Shown here piece by piece: positions 26,553-34,552 of a stretch of 64,000 bases of DNA (position 1 is its first letter; the number at the start of each line of letters is the position of its first letter). Source of the DNA: Labilibaculum sp. Its GTDB lineage: Bacteria; Bacteroidota; Bacteroidia; Bacteroidales; Marinifilaceae. Where the stretch lies: positions 1 through 64,000 of the forward strand of contig JAEINT010000017.1 of NCBI GenBank assembly GCA_016342745.1. The letters are read 5' to 3'. Both the position numbers and the translations under genes were made by a program. Under the pieces are notes generated by a model. It ran no database searches and was not told the origin of the DNA. It saw nothing but the letters and a program-made list of their open reading frames with translations.

Positions 26553-26580
26553 ATGGGGATCCTTAAAGATCCCCATGTTT
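26553..26580 (+). terminator. Terminator after the ACT-domain gene
   Basis: ATGGGGATC and the matching GATCCCCAT form a stem of about 9 bp with a 6-nt loop, followed by GTTTTATAT on the plus strand, 22 bp after the stop. Confidence 0.75.
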
Positions 26581-26585
26581 TATAT

Positions 26586-27071
26586 CTATTTGTTGAAACA
26601 GCATTTCTTAAATTTTTTACCGCTACCACAAAAACAAGGATCATTTCGATTTGGCAATTTATGCTCAAGTTCCTTTTTAGGATATTCTCCCGAAACATAC
26701 ACCCAGCATCCATTTTCTTTTTGAAAATAAGATTTTTCATGCATTATCTGCTTTTGCCCATCCTCTTTAAAGCTAGCTTTAAACTCTACCCAACCTTCGG
26801 AATCATTCACCTTTCCTTTCTCCGTACTCAAAACTTCAAGGCCCAACCATTCAACCGATCTTGTCCATTCTAAAATATCATCTCTCTCCTCTAAAGGTCT
26901 CGTTTCGGAAGCATAAGTTGCAAGAATGTAATCAATATTTGCCTTCACAAATGCTGAATATCTAGTTCTCATTAAATCTTCTGCAGTTGTTGCAGCACTT
27001 TTACCAGAGTGAATTGCCCCACAGCAATGCTCGTATTCAAACTTCTTACCACAATAACAGTTCTGCACCAT
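26586..27071 (-). CDS. YchJ family protein with two SEC-C-type zinc motifs
   Basis: A 161-residue protein with YchJ/UPF0225 layout. A Cys motif at the N terminus (CYCGKKFEYEHCCG, residues 5-18), a central NTF2-like region with AEDLMRTRYSAFVKANIDYI and the aromatic WLGLEVL strand, and a C-terminal SEC-C motif (NRNDPCFCGSGKKFKKCC). Both motifs should bind zinc. The molecular role of YchJ proteins is not established. It starts 11 nt after the stop of the preceding gene and is the last gene of an operon with the MFS transporter. The gene at 26530 converges on it. Confidence 0.9.
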   Translation of the reverse strand: MVQNCYCGKKFEYEHCCGAIHSGKSAATTAEDLMRTRYSAFVKANIDYILATYASETRPLEERDDILEWTRSVEWLGLEVLSTEKGKVNDSEGWVEFKASFKEDGQKQIMHEKSYFQKENGCWVYVSGEYPKKELEHKLPNRNDPCFCGSGKKFKKCCFNK

Positions 27072-27082
27072 CCTATTTCTTC

Positions 27083-27934
27083 TTATCGCTGATAATTCTC
27101 CTGAAAAAACAAATCCAACTTATCAAAGTCTTGTTCTCCGATTAAACTCAAAAACTTAGAGAAATTTGGAGTCAAACTCTCCAAAGCTTCTTTGATTTTG
27201 AACATGGCATTAAATTCCGTGATAAATTCAGCACGCATATCAAATGCACTTACTAAAGTCTCATAAAACAATCTAAAAAGCATTCCTTCCGACTGTAAAA
27301 TTTGATCATCAACCGAAATCACTTTCAGTAAATTCATTAATAAGCCGTAATCCTTTAATTCGATAGCAACCGCAATCCCTTTGGTGTAATTTGCAAATAA
27401 AATCTGAAGCGATTCTTTATCATTATATTCAGGGATCGGAACAGGAGTAAACTTACAATCGGCATAAGCTTTAATTGCTTCTTCTTTTTCCCCTGAAGCC
27501 ATAAGCATAAAAGCTTTTACATTGATAAGACTTAGGTAATAAAAACCATGGTATTTGTCCTCTGGAAGATCTAGTATAGCCTGATTTAAAACCTCCACTC
27601 CTTTTGTCATTGCTTCATGAATTTTTTCATCTCCACGCTTAAATGAAAATTCGGCCATGTACTGTAATGCCCAATTTAATCCATAAACCCATTTGCCGTT
27701 TTTAGAACAAGAATTGTATCCTTTACGATACTCTTCTCCTGCTTCGATTAGCTCACCAAATAAAGAAAATGCACCTGCTCTCAATTGAAGTATTTCTAAA
27801 TAATATTGAGGCATTGCACTAAGTTCATCTACCGACTTATCACCCAAAAATTCACGAATCATCTTAGGATCTTTAGCTTCAATCCCTTTGTTATAAGTCT
27901 CTATTAGCGACTTGTATATTTTTTCTTCTGTCAT
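27083..27934 (-). CDS. Helical-repeat protein of unknown function
   Basis: A 283-residue, all-helical, soluble protein. Paired helices such as YLEILQLRAGAFSLFGELIE and WALQYMAEFSFKRGDEKIHE, and again YLSLINVKAFMLMASGEKEE, suggest four or five degenerate TPR-like units. There is no signal peptide or catalytic motif. Two nt separate it from the MFS stop and 11 nt from the YchJ gene, so the three are one operon. I do not recognise a specific family; a scaffold role is only suggested by the fold. Confidence 0.7.
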   Translation of the reverse strand: MTEEKIYKSLIETYNKGIEAKDPKMIREFLGDKSVDELSAMPQYYLEILQLRAGAFSLFGELIEAGEEYRKGYNSCSKNGKWVYGLNWALQYMAEFSFKRGDEKIHEAMTKGVEVLNQAILDLPEDKYHGFYYLSLINVKAFMLMASGEKEEAIKAYADCKFTPVPIPEYNDKESLQILFANYTKGIAVAIELKDYGLLMNLLKVISVDDQILQSEGMLFRLFYETLVSAFDMRAEFITEFNAMFKIKEALESLTPNFSKFLSLIGEQDFDKLDLFFQENYQR

Positions 27935-27936
27935 AA

Positions 27937-29079
27937 TTAAATTTTATTCTGTATTCGTATTTTTTGAACAAAAACAAGAGATACCAAGCACAGAATAGCT
28001 CCTGCAACAAATGGAATTCTCCAATTTACCATCCAAAGTAATCCTCCACAAACAGGAATTACTACTGCCGATATATGATTAATTGTAAAACCAACGGCCA
28101 TTGAAGGGGCAATATCTTTAGCATCGCCTGTTTTCTGAAAATATGTATTGATTCCCATCGAGAAACCGAAAAAGATATGATCGAGTATGTATAAGCCTGC
28201 TACAATTAGTGCATTTTCAATATATGCGTAACCTAAAAATACAAAAAACAAGAAGATGTATTCCAAAGATAACATCAATCTTTCTCCATATCGATTAATT
28301 CCTTTTGCGATATAAGGTGAAATAAAATAGGTTATTATATTATTTACAATGAACAGTGCAGCTACTTCCTGCACTGTATATTCATACTTTTGTACCAACA
28401 TAAAAACTGCAAAAACAACAAATATTTGACGTCTAGCACCACTTAAAAAATTTAGAACATAGAACAACCAATACTTTTTACGTATTACCATTCCTTTATT
28501 TTGAGGCACGATCTCTTTATCAGCTGGTTTCCAAAAGAGTGCCCAAACTCCTAATCCAAAAATAACAGTACCAATCAAAATAAAATTAGCTTGCAAAGAA
28601 ATAAAATGAGCAATACCAAAAATAAATGCCCCGACACCAATATTTGCAGCTGCAGCCCAACTTTTTTGCTTGGCAAAAACCATTGGTGCTTGTTCGAGAC
28701 TAAAATATTGAAGTGTAAGTGATTTATTGGTTGTTTCAAAATAATGAAAGCCAATAGACATGATTAAGGTAGTCGCTATTAAACCAATAAATGATGGAAA
28801 AAATCCCGTTAAGGCAACACCTAAACCAACAAATAATACCGCTAACGCAGATAAACGATGCTCCTTAATAACCAATAATAAATAAACAACAAGTAGAGCT
28901 AAAAAACCAGGAATTTCGCGAACCGATTGAATTACACCAACCTGAAATCCATTAATCCCAACCTCTTCTACTGCAAAGTTATTAAATAGGGTTCTCCATC
29001 CCTGAAGACCTGCTGTTGCAGCAATTACCAACAACATCAAGTATTGGAACATGATATTTTTCCTCAGCTCTTTATTCAT
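27937..29079 (-). CDS. Major facilitator superfamily transporter
   Basis: A 380-residue membrane protein with about twelve hydrophobic segments in two six-helix halves joined by a polar loop (ADKEIVPQNKGMVIRKK, about 187-203). MFS-like loop residues are visible (RYGERLMLSLEYIF). Length is slightly short but within the family. The substrate is unknown. It is the first gene of a three-gene operon (MFS, helical protein, YchJ). A TACCTTTG -7-like box lies at 29107-29114 on the minus strand. It is divergent from the nitroreductase gene, 153 bp apart. Confidence 0.86.
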   Translation of the reverse strand: MNKELRKNIMFQYLMLLVIAATAGLQGWRTLFNNFAVEEVGINGFQVGVIQSVREIPGFLALLVVYLLLVIKEHRLSALAVLFVGLGVALTGFFPSFIGLIATTLIMSIGFHYFETTNKSLTLQYFSLEQAPMVFAKQKSWAAAANIGVGAFIFGIAHFISLQANFILIGTVIFGLGVWALFWKPADKEIVPQNKGMVIRKKYWLFYVLNFLSGARRQIFVVFAVFMLVQKYEYTVQEVAALFIVNNIITYFISPYIAKGINRYGERLMLSLEYIFLFFVFLGYAYIENALIVAGLYILDHIFFGFSMGINTYFQKTGDAKDIAPSMAVGFTINHISAVVIPVCGGLLWMVNWRIPFVAGAILCLVSLVFVQKIRIQNKI

Positions 29080-29232
29080 CTAGATATCTTCCTAAAAAAT
29101 GAATGCCAAAGGTACTAAATTGTTGATAAAATAGATATACAAATGCAACATGTCGAATAAAATACAGAATCAATAGAACATGTCTAATATATTTCTCATT
29201 TTTGCCATACATTATAAGAAAATCAAAAGTGT

Positions 29233-29748
29233 ATGAATTTTAAAGAACTTATAGAACAAAGATATTCTGTTCGATCTTATCAAGATAAAGAGGTAGAAAA
29301 AGAAAAGCTAATAACAATTCTTGAAGCTGGTCAAATTGCTCCTTCTGCAGTTAACAATCAGCCTTGGCATTTTATTGTTGTTCAAGAAGCAGAAAACCAC
29401 AAGCAATTTTCAGAGATTTACCATAGAGATTGGTTTAATGAAGCTCCTGTTTACATTGTTGTTTGTGGAGATCATGACCAAGCATGGAAACGTAAGGAGG
29501 ATGGAAAAGATCACTGTGATATTGATGCCGCAATAGCCATTGATCACATGACTCTTCAAGCTACAGAACTAGGTTTAGGAACTTGCTGGATTTGTAACTT
29601 TTATGTTGAAAAATGTAAAGATTATTTCAATTTACCAGAACATATTGAGCCAATTGCAATCCTTTCTTTAGGATATCCAACAAACAAGCAGGCTCCTGTC
29701 AAAAAAAGAAAATCTTTAGAAGAAATCGTTCATTGGGAAAAATTTTAA
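29233..29748 (+). CDS. Nitroreductase family flavoprotein
   Basis: A 171-residue FMN-dependent oxidoreductase. The N-terminal IEQRYSVRSYQDKEV, APSAVNNQPWHFIVV and the central ATELGLGTCWICNF segments are the usual FMN-contacting motifs; the C-terminal LSLGYPTNKQAPVKKRK is the family tail. Length fits the compact NfsB/BluB-like group. It reduces nitro compounds, quinones or flavins with NAD(P)H; the physiological substrate cannot be read. The next gene (CobW GTPase) begins 6 nt later, so the two are co-transcribed. Confidence 0.93.
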   Translation: MNFKELIEQRYSVRSYQDKEVEKEKLITILEAGQIAPSAVNNQPWHFIVVQEAENHKQFSEIYHRDWFNEAPVYIVVCGDHDQAWKRKEDGKDHCDIDAAIAIDHMTLQATELGLGTCWICNFYVEKCKDYFNLPEHIEPIAILSLGYPTNKQAPVKKRKSLEEIVHWEKF

Positions 29749-29754
29749 TTTGAT

Positions 29755-30723
29755 ATGGCTAAAATACCAGTTACGCTTATCACAGGTTTTTTAGGTGCAG
29801 GTAAAACTAGTTTACTGAATCATATTATTGAAACTTATCCATCGAAGAAATTTGCCATTATCGAAAATGAATTTGGTGAAGAAAACATCGATTCCCAACT
29901 CGTTACCAATATCAAGAATGAAGATATTTTTGAATTGAGTAATGGTTGTATTTGCTGTAGTTTAAACGATGAATTGTATGTTGTTCTACAGAATCTTATT
30001 AAATCGGATCATCAATTCAATCATCTATTAATAGAAACAACTGGTATTGCTGACCCTGGAAGCATATTGGCTTCCTTTGTTACTGATCCTTTTATTAAAA
30101 AAGAGTTTGCACTGGATGCGGTTATTTGTTTGGTAGATGCTGAAAATGCTGCTCATATGATTACGCAAGAAGAAATACTAAAAAAGCAAATTGCCATTTC
30201 AGACAAAATTTTACTGAACAAAACAGATTTAGCCGGCCCTGAAAAAACAAATCGTCTTAGAGAAGAGCTTAAAGCCTTAAACCAATTTGCTCGTATTGAT
30301 GACTGTGTTCACGCAAAACCTAACAATCAAGATATCTTAGATTCATATTCTTACGATCCTACTAAAATATATCAATTTGTACTTGGAGTAAGAAAAGATG
30401 AGTCGAAAAAAATAGGCTCTACTCATGGTATTGAAAACATGATCTACTCAACTACAATACCCATGGATCAATTAAAATTAGGGATGTGGCTCGATGCTTT
30501 TTTGAGATTCAATCAAGATAGTATATATCGAATAAAAGGCATTTTAAACTTAGCTGGTCTTAATAATCGAATTGTGCTGCAGTCGGTTCACACCCAAATT
30601 CAAGCAACGGTTGGAAAAGCATGGAAAGAGGATGATTTAAAAGAAAGTAAAATCGTGATTATTGGGAAAAATCTAAATCGAGATGCCATAAAGAAAAACC
30701 TCGACGAACTTTTAGTAAATTAA
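29755..30723 (+). CDS. CobW/ZNG1-like GTP-binding metallochaperone
   Basis: A 322-residue G3E-family GTPase. Walker A is GFLGAGKTSLLNH (residues 11-23, Lys17), Walker B/switch includes ETTGIADPG, and the guanine motif is NKTDL. The metal-binding CxCC motif is Cys65-Ile-Cys67-Cys68 in NGCICCSLND, typical of zinc or cobalt metallochaperones. The C-terminal CobW_C domain (about 220-320) is present. No cobalamin-synthesis genes are adjacent, so a zinc or general metal-delivery role is more likely. It forms a tight pair with the nitroreductase; a shared role in metal or flavin enzyme maturation is conjecture. Confidence 0.92.
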   Translation: MAKIPVTLITGFLGAGKTSLLNHIIETYPSKKFAIIENEFGEENIDSQLVTNIKNEDIFELSNGCICCSLNDELYVVLQNLIKSDHQFNHLLIETTGIADPGSILASFVTDPFIKKEFALDAVICLVDAENAAHMITQEEILKKQIAISDKILLNKTDLAGPEKTNRLREELKALNQFARIDDCVHAKPNNQDILDSYSYDPTKIYQFVLGVRKDESKKIGSTHGIENMIYSTTIPMDQLKLGMWLDAFLRFNQDSIYRIKGILNLAGLNNRIVLQSVHTQIQATVGKAWKEDDLKESKIVIIGKNLNRDAIKKNLDELLVN

Positions 30724-30752
30724 AAAGAGAGTGGAACTATCCACTCTCTTTA
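30724..30752. terminator. Bidirectional terminator between cobW-like and fnr-like genes
   Basis: AAAGAGAGTGGA, loop ACTA, TCCACTCTCTTT: a perfect 12-bp stem with A/T flanks on both sides, between the convergent genes at 30723 and 30761. Confidence 0.85.
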
Positions 30753-30760
30753 CTATATTA

Positions 30761-31465
30761 TCAACCTGTTTCGCTTATTCGTTCAAGCTGCTGGAAATTC
30801 ATAATGGTTAGCTTTCTTCCATCTAGTTCTATAATTCCCTCATTATGAAATTCTTTTAAAATCCGTATTGCGCTATCTTTTGACATCCCCGTTAAATCAG
30901 CAACATCTTGTCTCGATAAATGTAAATTGAAACTCAAATTTTCATAAATCTTAGTAGAAAGATATAGTAAGCCATCTGCAATACGACCATGCATTTGTTT
31001 TTGTGATAAACTCACCATTTTTTCAAAAGAGAAAATTCCTTTTTGAGTACAATTCTTAATGAAATCTTCTGCAAAAAGAGTATTGGTTTGGATTGCTTTT
31101 TTAAATGAATTTATCTCGATAAAACATGCTGTAACATCATCTAAAGCTGCAATAGAATAATGATGTCTATTATCAAAATACAAAGATGCTTGTCCAACCA
31201 CTTCCCATGGTTTAATTATTCTAATTATCAATTGCTTATCCTGAACACCTTCTACATATAATTTCGCCAATCCTGTTGTTAAAATTAAAAGGTGAGTTGC
31301 TGAAGTTCCTTGTTTAAAAATGGTTTCACCTGCTTTAAACTTAACTTCAAAACGACTATCATTTAGTTCCATCAGCTCTTGATTTGTCAAGTAATTAAAC
31401 ATCGGAACACGCGTATTACAATCTACACAATTTTTACAATTATCAGATCTAGAGAATTTAGCCAT
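30761..31465 (-). CDS. Fnr-like Crp-family regulator with candidate Fe-S cysteines
   Basis: A 234-residue Crp/Fnr regulator: N-terminal Cys cluster (Cys10, Cys13, Cys16 in DNCKNCVDC), a cyclic-nucleotide-binding-like beta roll (about 25-120), a dimerisation helix and a C-terminal winged HTH (SRQDVADLTGMSKDSAIRIL). A fourth cysteine, Cys114 in VTACFIEINSF, aligns with E. coli FNR Cys122 (MVCEIPF). Four such cysteines would hold an oxygen-labile [4Fe-4S] cluster. It faces away from the cytochrome cluster starting at 31792, which makes that cluster a natural target. No cAMP-contact motif is evident. Confidence 0.86.
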   Translation of the reverse strand: MAKFSRSDNCKNCVDCNTRVPMFNYLTNQELMELNDSRFEVKFKAGETIFKQGTSATHLLILTTGLAKLYVEGVQDKQLIIRIIKPWEVVGQASLYFDNRHHYSIAALDDVTACFIEINSFKKAIQTNTLFAEDFIKNCTQKGIFSFEKMVSLSQKQMHGRIADGLLYLSTKIYENLSFNLHLSRQDVADLTGMSKDSAIRILKEFHNEGIIELDGRKLTIMNFQQLERISETG

Positions 31466-31791
31466 AATGGGTTAGAACAATAAGTTAATTTAATCAGTTA
31501 GTAGTCAATTCCATAATAAAAAAACAAAATTTAGCCTATAAAATACATTAGTAAAACATGGTCGTATTGTTAACTAGTTTTCTTATTACAAAAACTAAAT
31601 ATAACTAAAAGACAGGGATAAGCCTAGTAAATTACTGATAAATGTCGATCTGAATAAGACAAATTCCTTTTTTTCATAAAATAAATCTCGTCATAACAAT
31701 AAGAGAGCAATAGTGGCAAATATTTATCTTTAGAAAAGAAGGTCAACTTCTTATTATCACTAGTTAGTACTTAATCTTAAATCCTTATACT
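31466..31791. other. Divergent regulatory region before the cytochrome cluster
   Basis: This 326-bp region separates the fnr-like gene and the first cytochrome gene, which are transcribed away from each other. It is very AT-rich and has no credible coding frame. A TATCTTTA box (31727-31734 area) resembles TAnnTTTG with one mismatch, with no proper TTTG upstream, as expected for an activator-dependent promoter. No clear TTGAT-N4-ATCAA Fnr site was found by eye. Confidence 0.5.
31736..31752. promoter_or_regulatory. Inverted repeat, possible operator
   Basis: AAGAAG GTCAA CTTCTT is a perfect 6-bp inverted repeat with a 5-nt spacer, about 40 bp upstream of the first cytochrome ATG. It could be a dimeric regulator site or just a small hairpin in the leader. 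Confidence 0.25.
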
Positions 31792-32163
31792 ATGCAAAAG
31801 AGCAATTACTTACATCTTTTACTAGTTTTCCTGGTAACCCTCTGTTTAGTTAGCTGCGAATACGATATAATTGAACAGGATCAGATTGTAATACCTCCAG
31901 ATCAGGAAGTTAGTTTCGATTCAGATATCATTCCTATTTTCACATCTGGTTGTACCGACTGCCACGATGGAGGAATAGATCCAGATTTGCGAGCAAATAA
32001 TGCATACAACTCTCTTACTAACGGTGGATACTTAAACGTTGACAACCCTTCTGACAGTGAATTGTATAAAGTACTATTAGAAGGATCTCATAGTACTCGT
32101 GCATCTGCAGAAGAAAAACAATTGATTCTTGAATGGATAACCCGAGGAGCTAACAACAACTAA
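31792..32163 (+). CDS. Monoheme c-type cytochrome lipoprotein
   Basis: A 123-residue lipoprotein (lipobox LCLVSCEYD; lipidated Cys about residue 22). One heme site, Cys54-Cys57-His58 in SGCTDCHDG, sits in the motif of planctomycete/Bacteroidota-type cytochrome c domains (SFDSDIIPIFTSGCTDCHDG). A C-terminal helix region (SSELYKVLLEGSHS-like, RASAEEKQLILEWITRGA) completes a mini cytochrome. It would carry electrons at the periplasmic or outer-membrane face. It is the first gene of the cytochrome-barrel cluster, 11 nt before the DUF5777 gene. Confidence 0.88.
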   Translation: MQKSNYLHLLLVFLVTLCLVSCEYDIIEQDQIVIPPDQEVSFDSDIIPIFTSGCTDCHDGGIDPDLRANNAYNSLTNGGYLNVDNPSDSELYKVLLEGSHSTRASAEEKQLILEWITRGANNN

Positions 32164-32174
32164 AAATTCACACT

Positions 32175-33074
32175 ATGCTTAAATCTAATTATACAAAAAT
32201 TACCTGCTCGTGGCTATTATCCATGGCGTTATTCGTAGTTTTTATCTTGAGTGCATCTCAAACCTGTTTTGCTCAAGATGATGAATTTGCAAATGATCCG
32301 GTAACAGGCACATTTGAATCAGGATTATTAGGAGAAACACAAACTACAGTAACTCCATATGCTGGAGAGTTTGGCTTGCATGTTCAACATCGATTCGGAC
32401 TTGTTGAAAACGGGTTAGAAGATGTATTTGGAATCTATTCAACTTCGAACATTCGAATGGGTATTGATTATGGAGTTACTGAAAAGTTCATGATTGGATA
32501 TGGATATACAAAAGAATATAAACTTCAAGAATTTCATGGTAAATACAGAGTACTAACACAAACAGAATCTAATTCCATTCCTGTTTCTGTTGCTGTTTAT
32601 GGAAATCTAGCCATTAATTCTCAAGATGAAGCCGTTTTTGGTAACGACTACGCTTTTTCAGATCGATTAGGCTATTTCTCTCAGATAATAGTAGCACATA
32701 AATTTAATGAGACATTCTCCTTACAGTTTGCACCAAGTTTTACTCACTTCAACAAAACAGATACCTTGGTTGAACATGATAAATTTGCTTTAAACTTTGC
32801 AGGTAGAGCTAAAATCAGTCCATCCATGTCTCTATTTTTTGAATACGATCATCCATTAAATATTGATGATATGAGAGAATTTACCAATTCTGATCAAACA
32901 GATCCTGAAGCAAACCTATCTTTTGGTATGGAAATTGGTACTAGTACTCACGTATTCCAAGTGTTTATGTCGAATTATGAGGGAATTACTCCACAAAGGA
33001 ATATACTATACAACAAAAATAAAATAGGAGACGGAGACTTCTTATTTGGATTTAATATCCTTGTACGATTTTAA
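32175..33074 (+). CDS. DUF5777 family outer-membrane beta-barrel protein
   Basis: A 299-residue protein with a signal peptide ending around CFAQDD (about residue 33) and then alternating amphipathic strands, for example AGEFGLHVQHRFGLVE, SNIRMGIDYGVTEKFMIGYG, IPVSVAVYGNLAINS, and a C-terminal strand ending in Phe (FGFNILVRF). This matches the DUF5777 barrel family. Between two cytochrome genes, it may be the outer-membrane path or scaffold for electron transfer; that is inference. It is smaller than MtrB-type porins. Twenty-eight nt separate it from the next cytochrome gene. Confidence 0.85.
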   Translation: MLKSNYTKITCSWLLSMALFVVFILSASQTCFAQDDEFANDPVTGTFESGLLGETQTTVTPYAGEFGLHVQHRFGLVENGLEDVFGIYSTSNIRMGIDYGVTEKFMIGYGYTKEYKLQEFHGKYRVLTQTESNSIPVSVAVYGNLAINSQDEAVFGNDYAFSDRLGYFSQIIVAHKFNETFSLQFAPSFTHFNKTDTLVEHDKFALNFAGRAKISPSMSLFFEYDHPLNIDDMREFTNSDQTDPEANLSFGMEIGTSTHVFQVFMSNYEGITPQRNILYNKNKIGDGDFLFGFNILVRF

Positions 33075-33102
33075 CTAATTCTCTCATTAAAAAAAAATAC
33101 AT

Positions 33103-33507
33103 ATGAAAACAATCAAATTTCTAATTTTTATCGCAATTATCTTTATCGGATTTGCGTTTACAGTACAACAAAAGAAAGCTGAAGCTTGGGAGGTTCCTAC
33201 TGAGTACAAAAGCATGGAAAATCCTATTGCGAATGATAAGGCTAGTGTAAATAAAGGTAAAATGGTTTACATGAAGCATTGTCGTTCATGCCATGGCAAT
33301 AAAGGATTAGGAGATGGACCAAAAGCAGCTCGTCTAAAAACATTTCCAGGTGATTTTTCTAGTGTTGAATTCCAAAGTCAAACAGATGGAGAAATCCTTT
33401 ATAAATCGATTATTGGTAGAGATGAAATGCCAAATTACGAGAAAAAAATTCCAAGTAAAAAAGACAGATGGGCAGTTGTTAACTACATGCGCACCTTTAA
33501 AAAGTAA
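33103..33507 (+). CDS. Monoheme cytochrome c
   Basis: A 134-residue periplasmic class I cytochrome c with an N-terminal signal or anchor helix (about 4-22). Heme attaches at Cys60-Cys63-His64 (CRSCHGNKGLGDGPKAARL). The distal ligand is Met109 in DEMPNY. The closing helix KKDRWAVVNYMRTF is typical. It would shuttle electrons between membrane complexes. A strong terminator at 33521-33551 follows, so the downstream heme genes may have lower or separate expression. Confidence 0.94.
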   Translation: MKTIKFLIFIAIIFIGFAFTVQQKKAEAWEVPTEYKSMENPIANDKASVNKGKMVYMKHCRSCHGNKGLGDGPKAARLKTFPGDFSSVEFQSQTDGEILYKSIIGRDEMPNYEKKIPSKKDRWAVVNYMRTFKK

Positions 33508-33520
33508 ATTCATTTAATTA

Positions 33521-33551
33521 AAAAAGGGTATAATATTTATACCCTTTTTTT
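33521..33551 (+). terminator. Terminator after the monoheme cytochrome gene
   Basis: AAAAAGGGTATAA, loop TATT, TTATACCCTTTTTTTT: stem of about 10 bp with a long T-run, 13 bp past the stop. It splits the cytochrome cluster into two parts. Confidence 0.88.
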
Positions 33552-33588
33552 CTTACTAATCACAATTACATTCTTAATCCCAATTGCT

Positions 33589-34551
33589 ATGAGGCAAAGA
33601 AGTTTAACACATTTATTCCTGGTAATCAGTTTCCTTTGCTCTTCTCTTTATTGTATCTCGCAAGAAACTCAAACGGAAAACCTCGCCAATAATACCGAAA
33701 ACCAAAAATGCATAAAATGCCATGGTAATCACACATTCAAATACATGAATGAAGATTTCGGCATTCAGATAAAAGAAAAGATGTATGGCGATAGACTAAT
33801 TGATACAATTGCATATGCCCAATCAAACCACGGAATGTTCAAATGTACGGACTGCCACTCTCCCGAATATGAAACATTTCCTCATGCTGGGAATCTGAGA
33901 ATGGAAATGATGTATGCGTGTAATGATTGTCATGGAGGAGATCCTGAATACGCCAAATTTCATTTTGATGAAATAGAGGAAGCATTTTATGAGAGCATGC
34001 ATTACAATCGAGCACCTGATGCATTCAATTGCTGGAGTTGTCACAATCCTCACACCTATAAAACACAAGCAAGAGTTGGCGAAAAAATATCTGAAACAGT
34101 TACTTACGACAATCAAATCTGTTTAAAATGTCATGCTGATGTAAGTCAATATGAATTGCTTACCGAAAGGGAAAATATCAACATTATTAAATCGCATGAA
34201 TGGTTGCCTAACCAAGAATTGCATTTCAAAAATGTACGATGCATTGAATGTCACACCCAACTAAATGACAGTTTATTAGTTAGTCATGTTGTAATGCCTA
34301 AAGATAGTGCAATTCGCGAATGTACTCAATGTCATTCCGAAAATTCTCATTTAATGGCTAGTCTATACAAATACAAAAGTATGGAATCTCGAAAAAGTGT
34401 TGGCTTTTTAAATGCAGTTATCATTAATGATTCCTATGTAATTGGTGCAAACCGAAATAAATACCTAAATATTTTAAGTGTTGTTCTTTTTGGATTAGTC
34501 CTTTTTGGAATATTCATTCATGCTCTTTTCAGAATAATTAAACGTAAATAA
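33589..34551 (+). CDS. Seven-heme membrane-anchored cytochrome c
   Basis: A 320-residue protein with signal peptide (about 1-24), seven CXXCH sites (CIKCH from Cys41, then CTDCH, CNDCH, CWSCH, CLKCH, CIECH, CTQCH) and a C-terminal TM helix (about 289-314) followed by a basic tail. The anchor puts the hemes in the periplasm. The layout resembles cytochrome c3/NrfH-like electron-transfer subunits, but with its own heme spacing. The cytochrome b gene starts 1 nt after its stop, so the two proteins probably form a membrane quinol:cytochrome module. No catalytic subunit is fused or adjacent. Confidence 0.93.
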   Translation: MRQRSLTHLFLVISFLCSSLYCISQETQTENLANNTENQKCIKCHGNHTFKYMNEDFGIQIKEKMYGDRLIDTIAYAQSNHGMFKCTDCHSPEYETFPHAGNLRMEMMYACNDCHGGDPEYAKFHFDEIEEAFYESMHYNRAPDAFNCWSCHNPHTYKTQARVGEKISETVTYDNQICLKCHADVSQYELLTERENINIIKSHEWLPNQELHFKNVRCIECHTQLNDSLLVSHVVMPKDSAIRECTQCHSENSHLMASLYKYKSMESRKSVGFLNAVIINDSYVIGANRNKYLNILSVVLFGLVLFGIFIHALFRIIKRK

Positions 34552-34552
34552 G

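Noticed and set aside
29755-30723. Assignment of the G3E GTPase to cobalamin synthesis (CobW)
   Set aside because: The CxCC motif is shared by zinc chaperones and no cobalamin gene is near, so a specific cob role is not supported.
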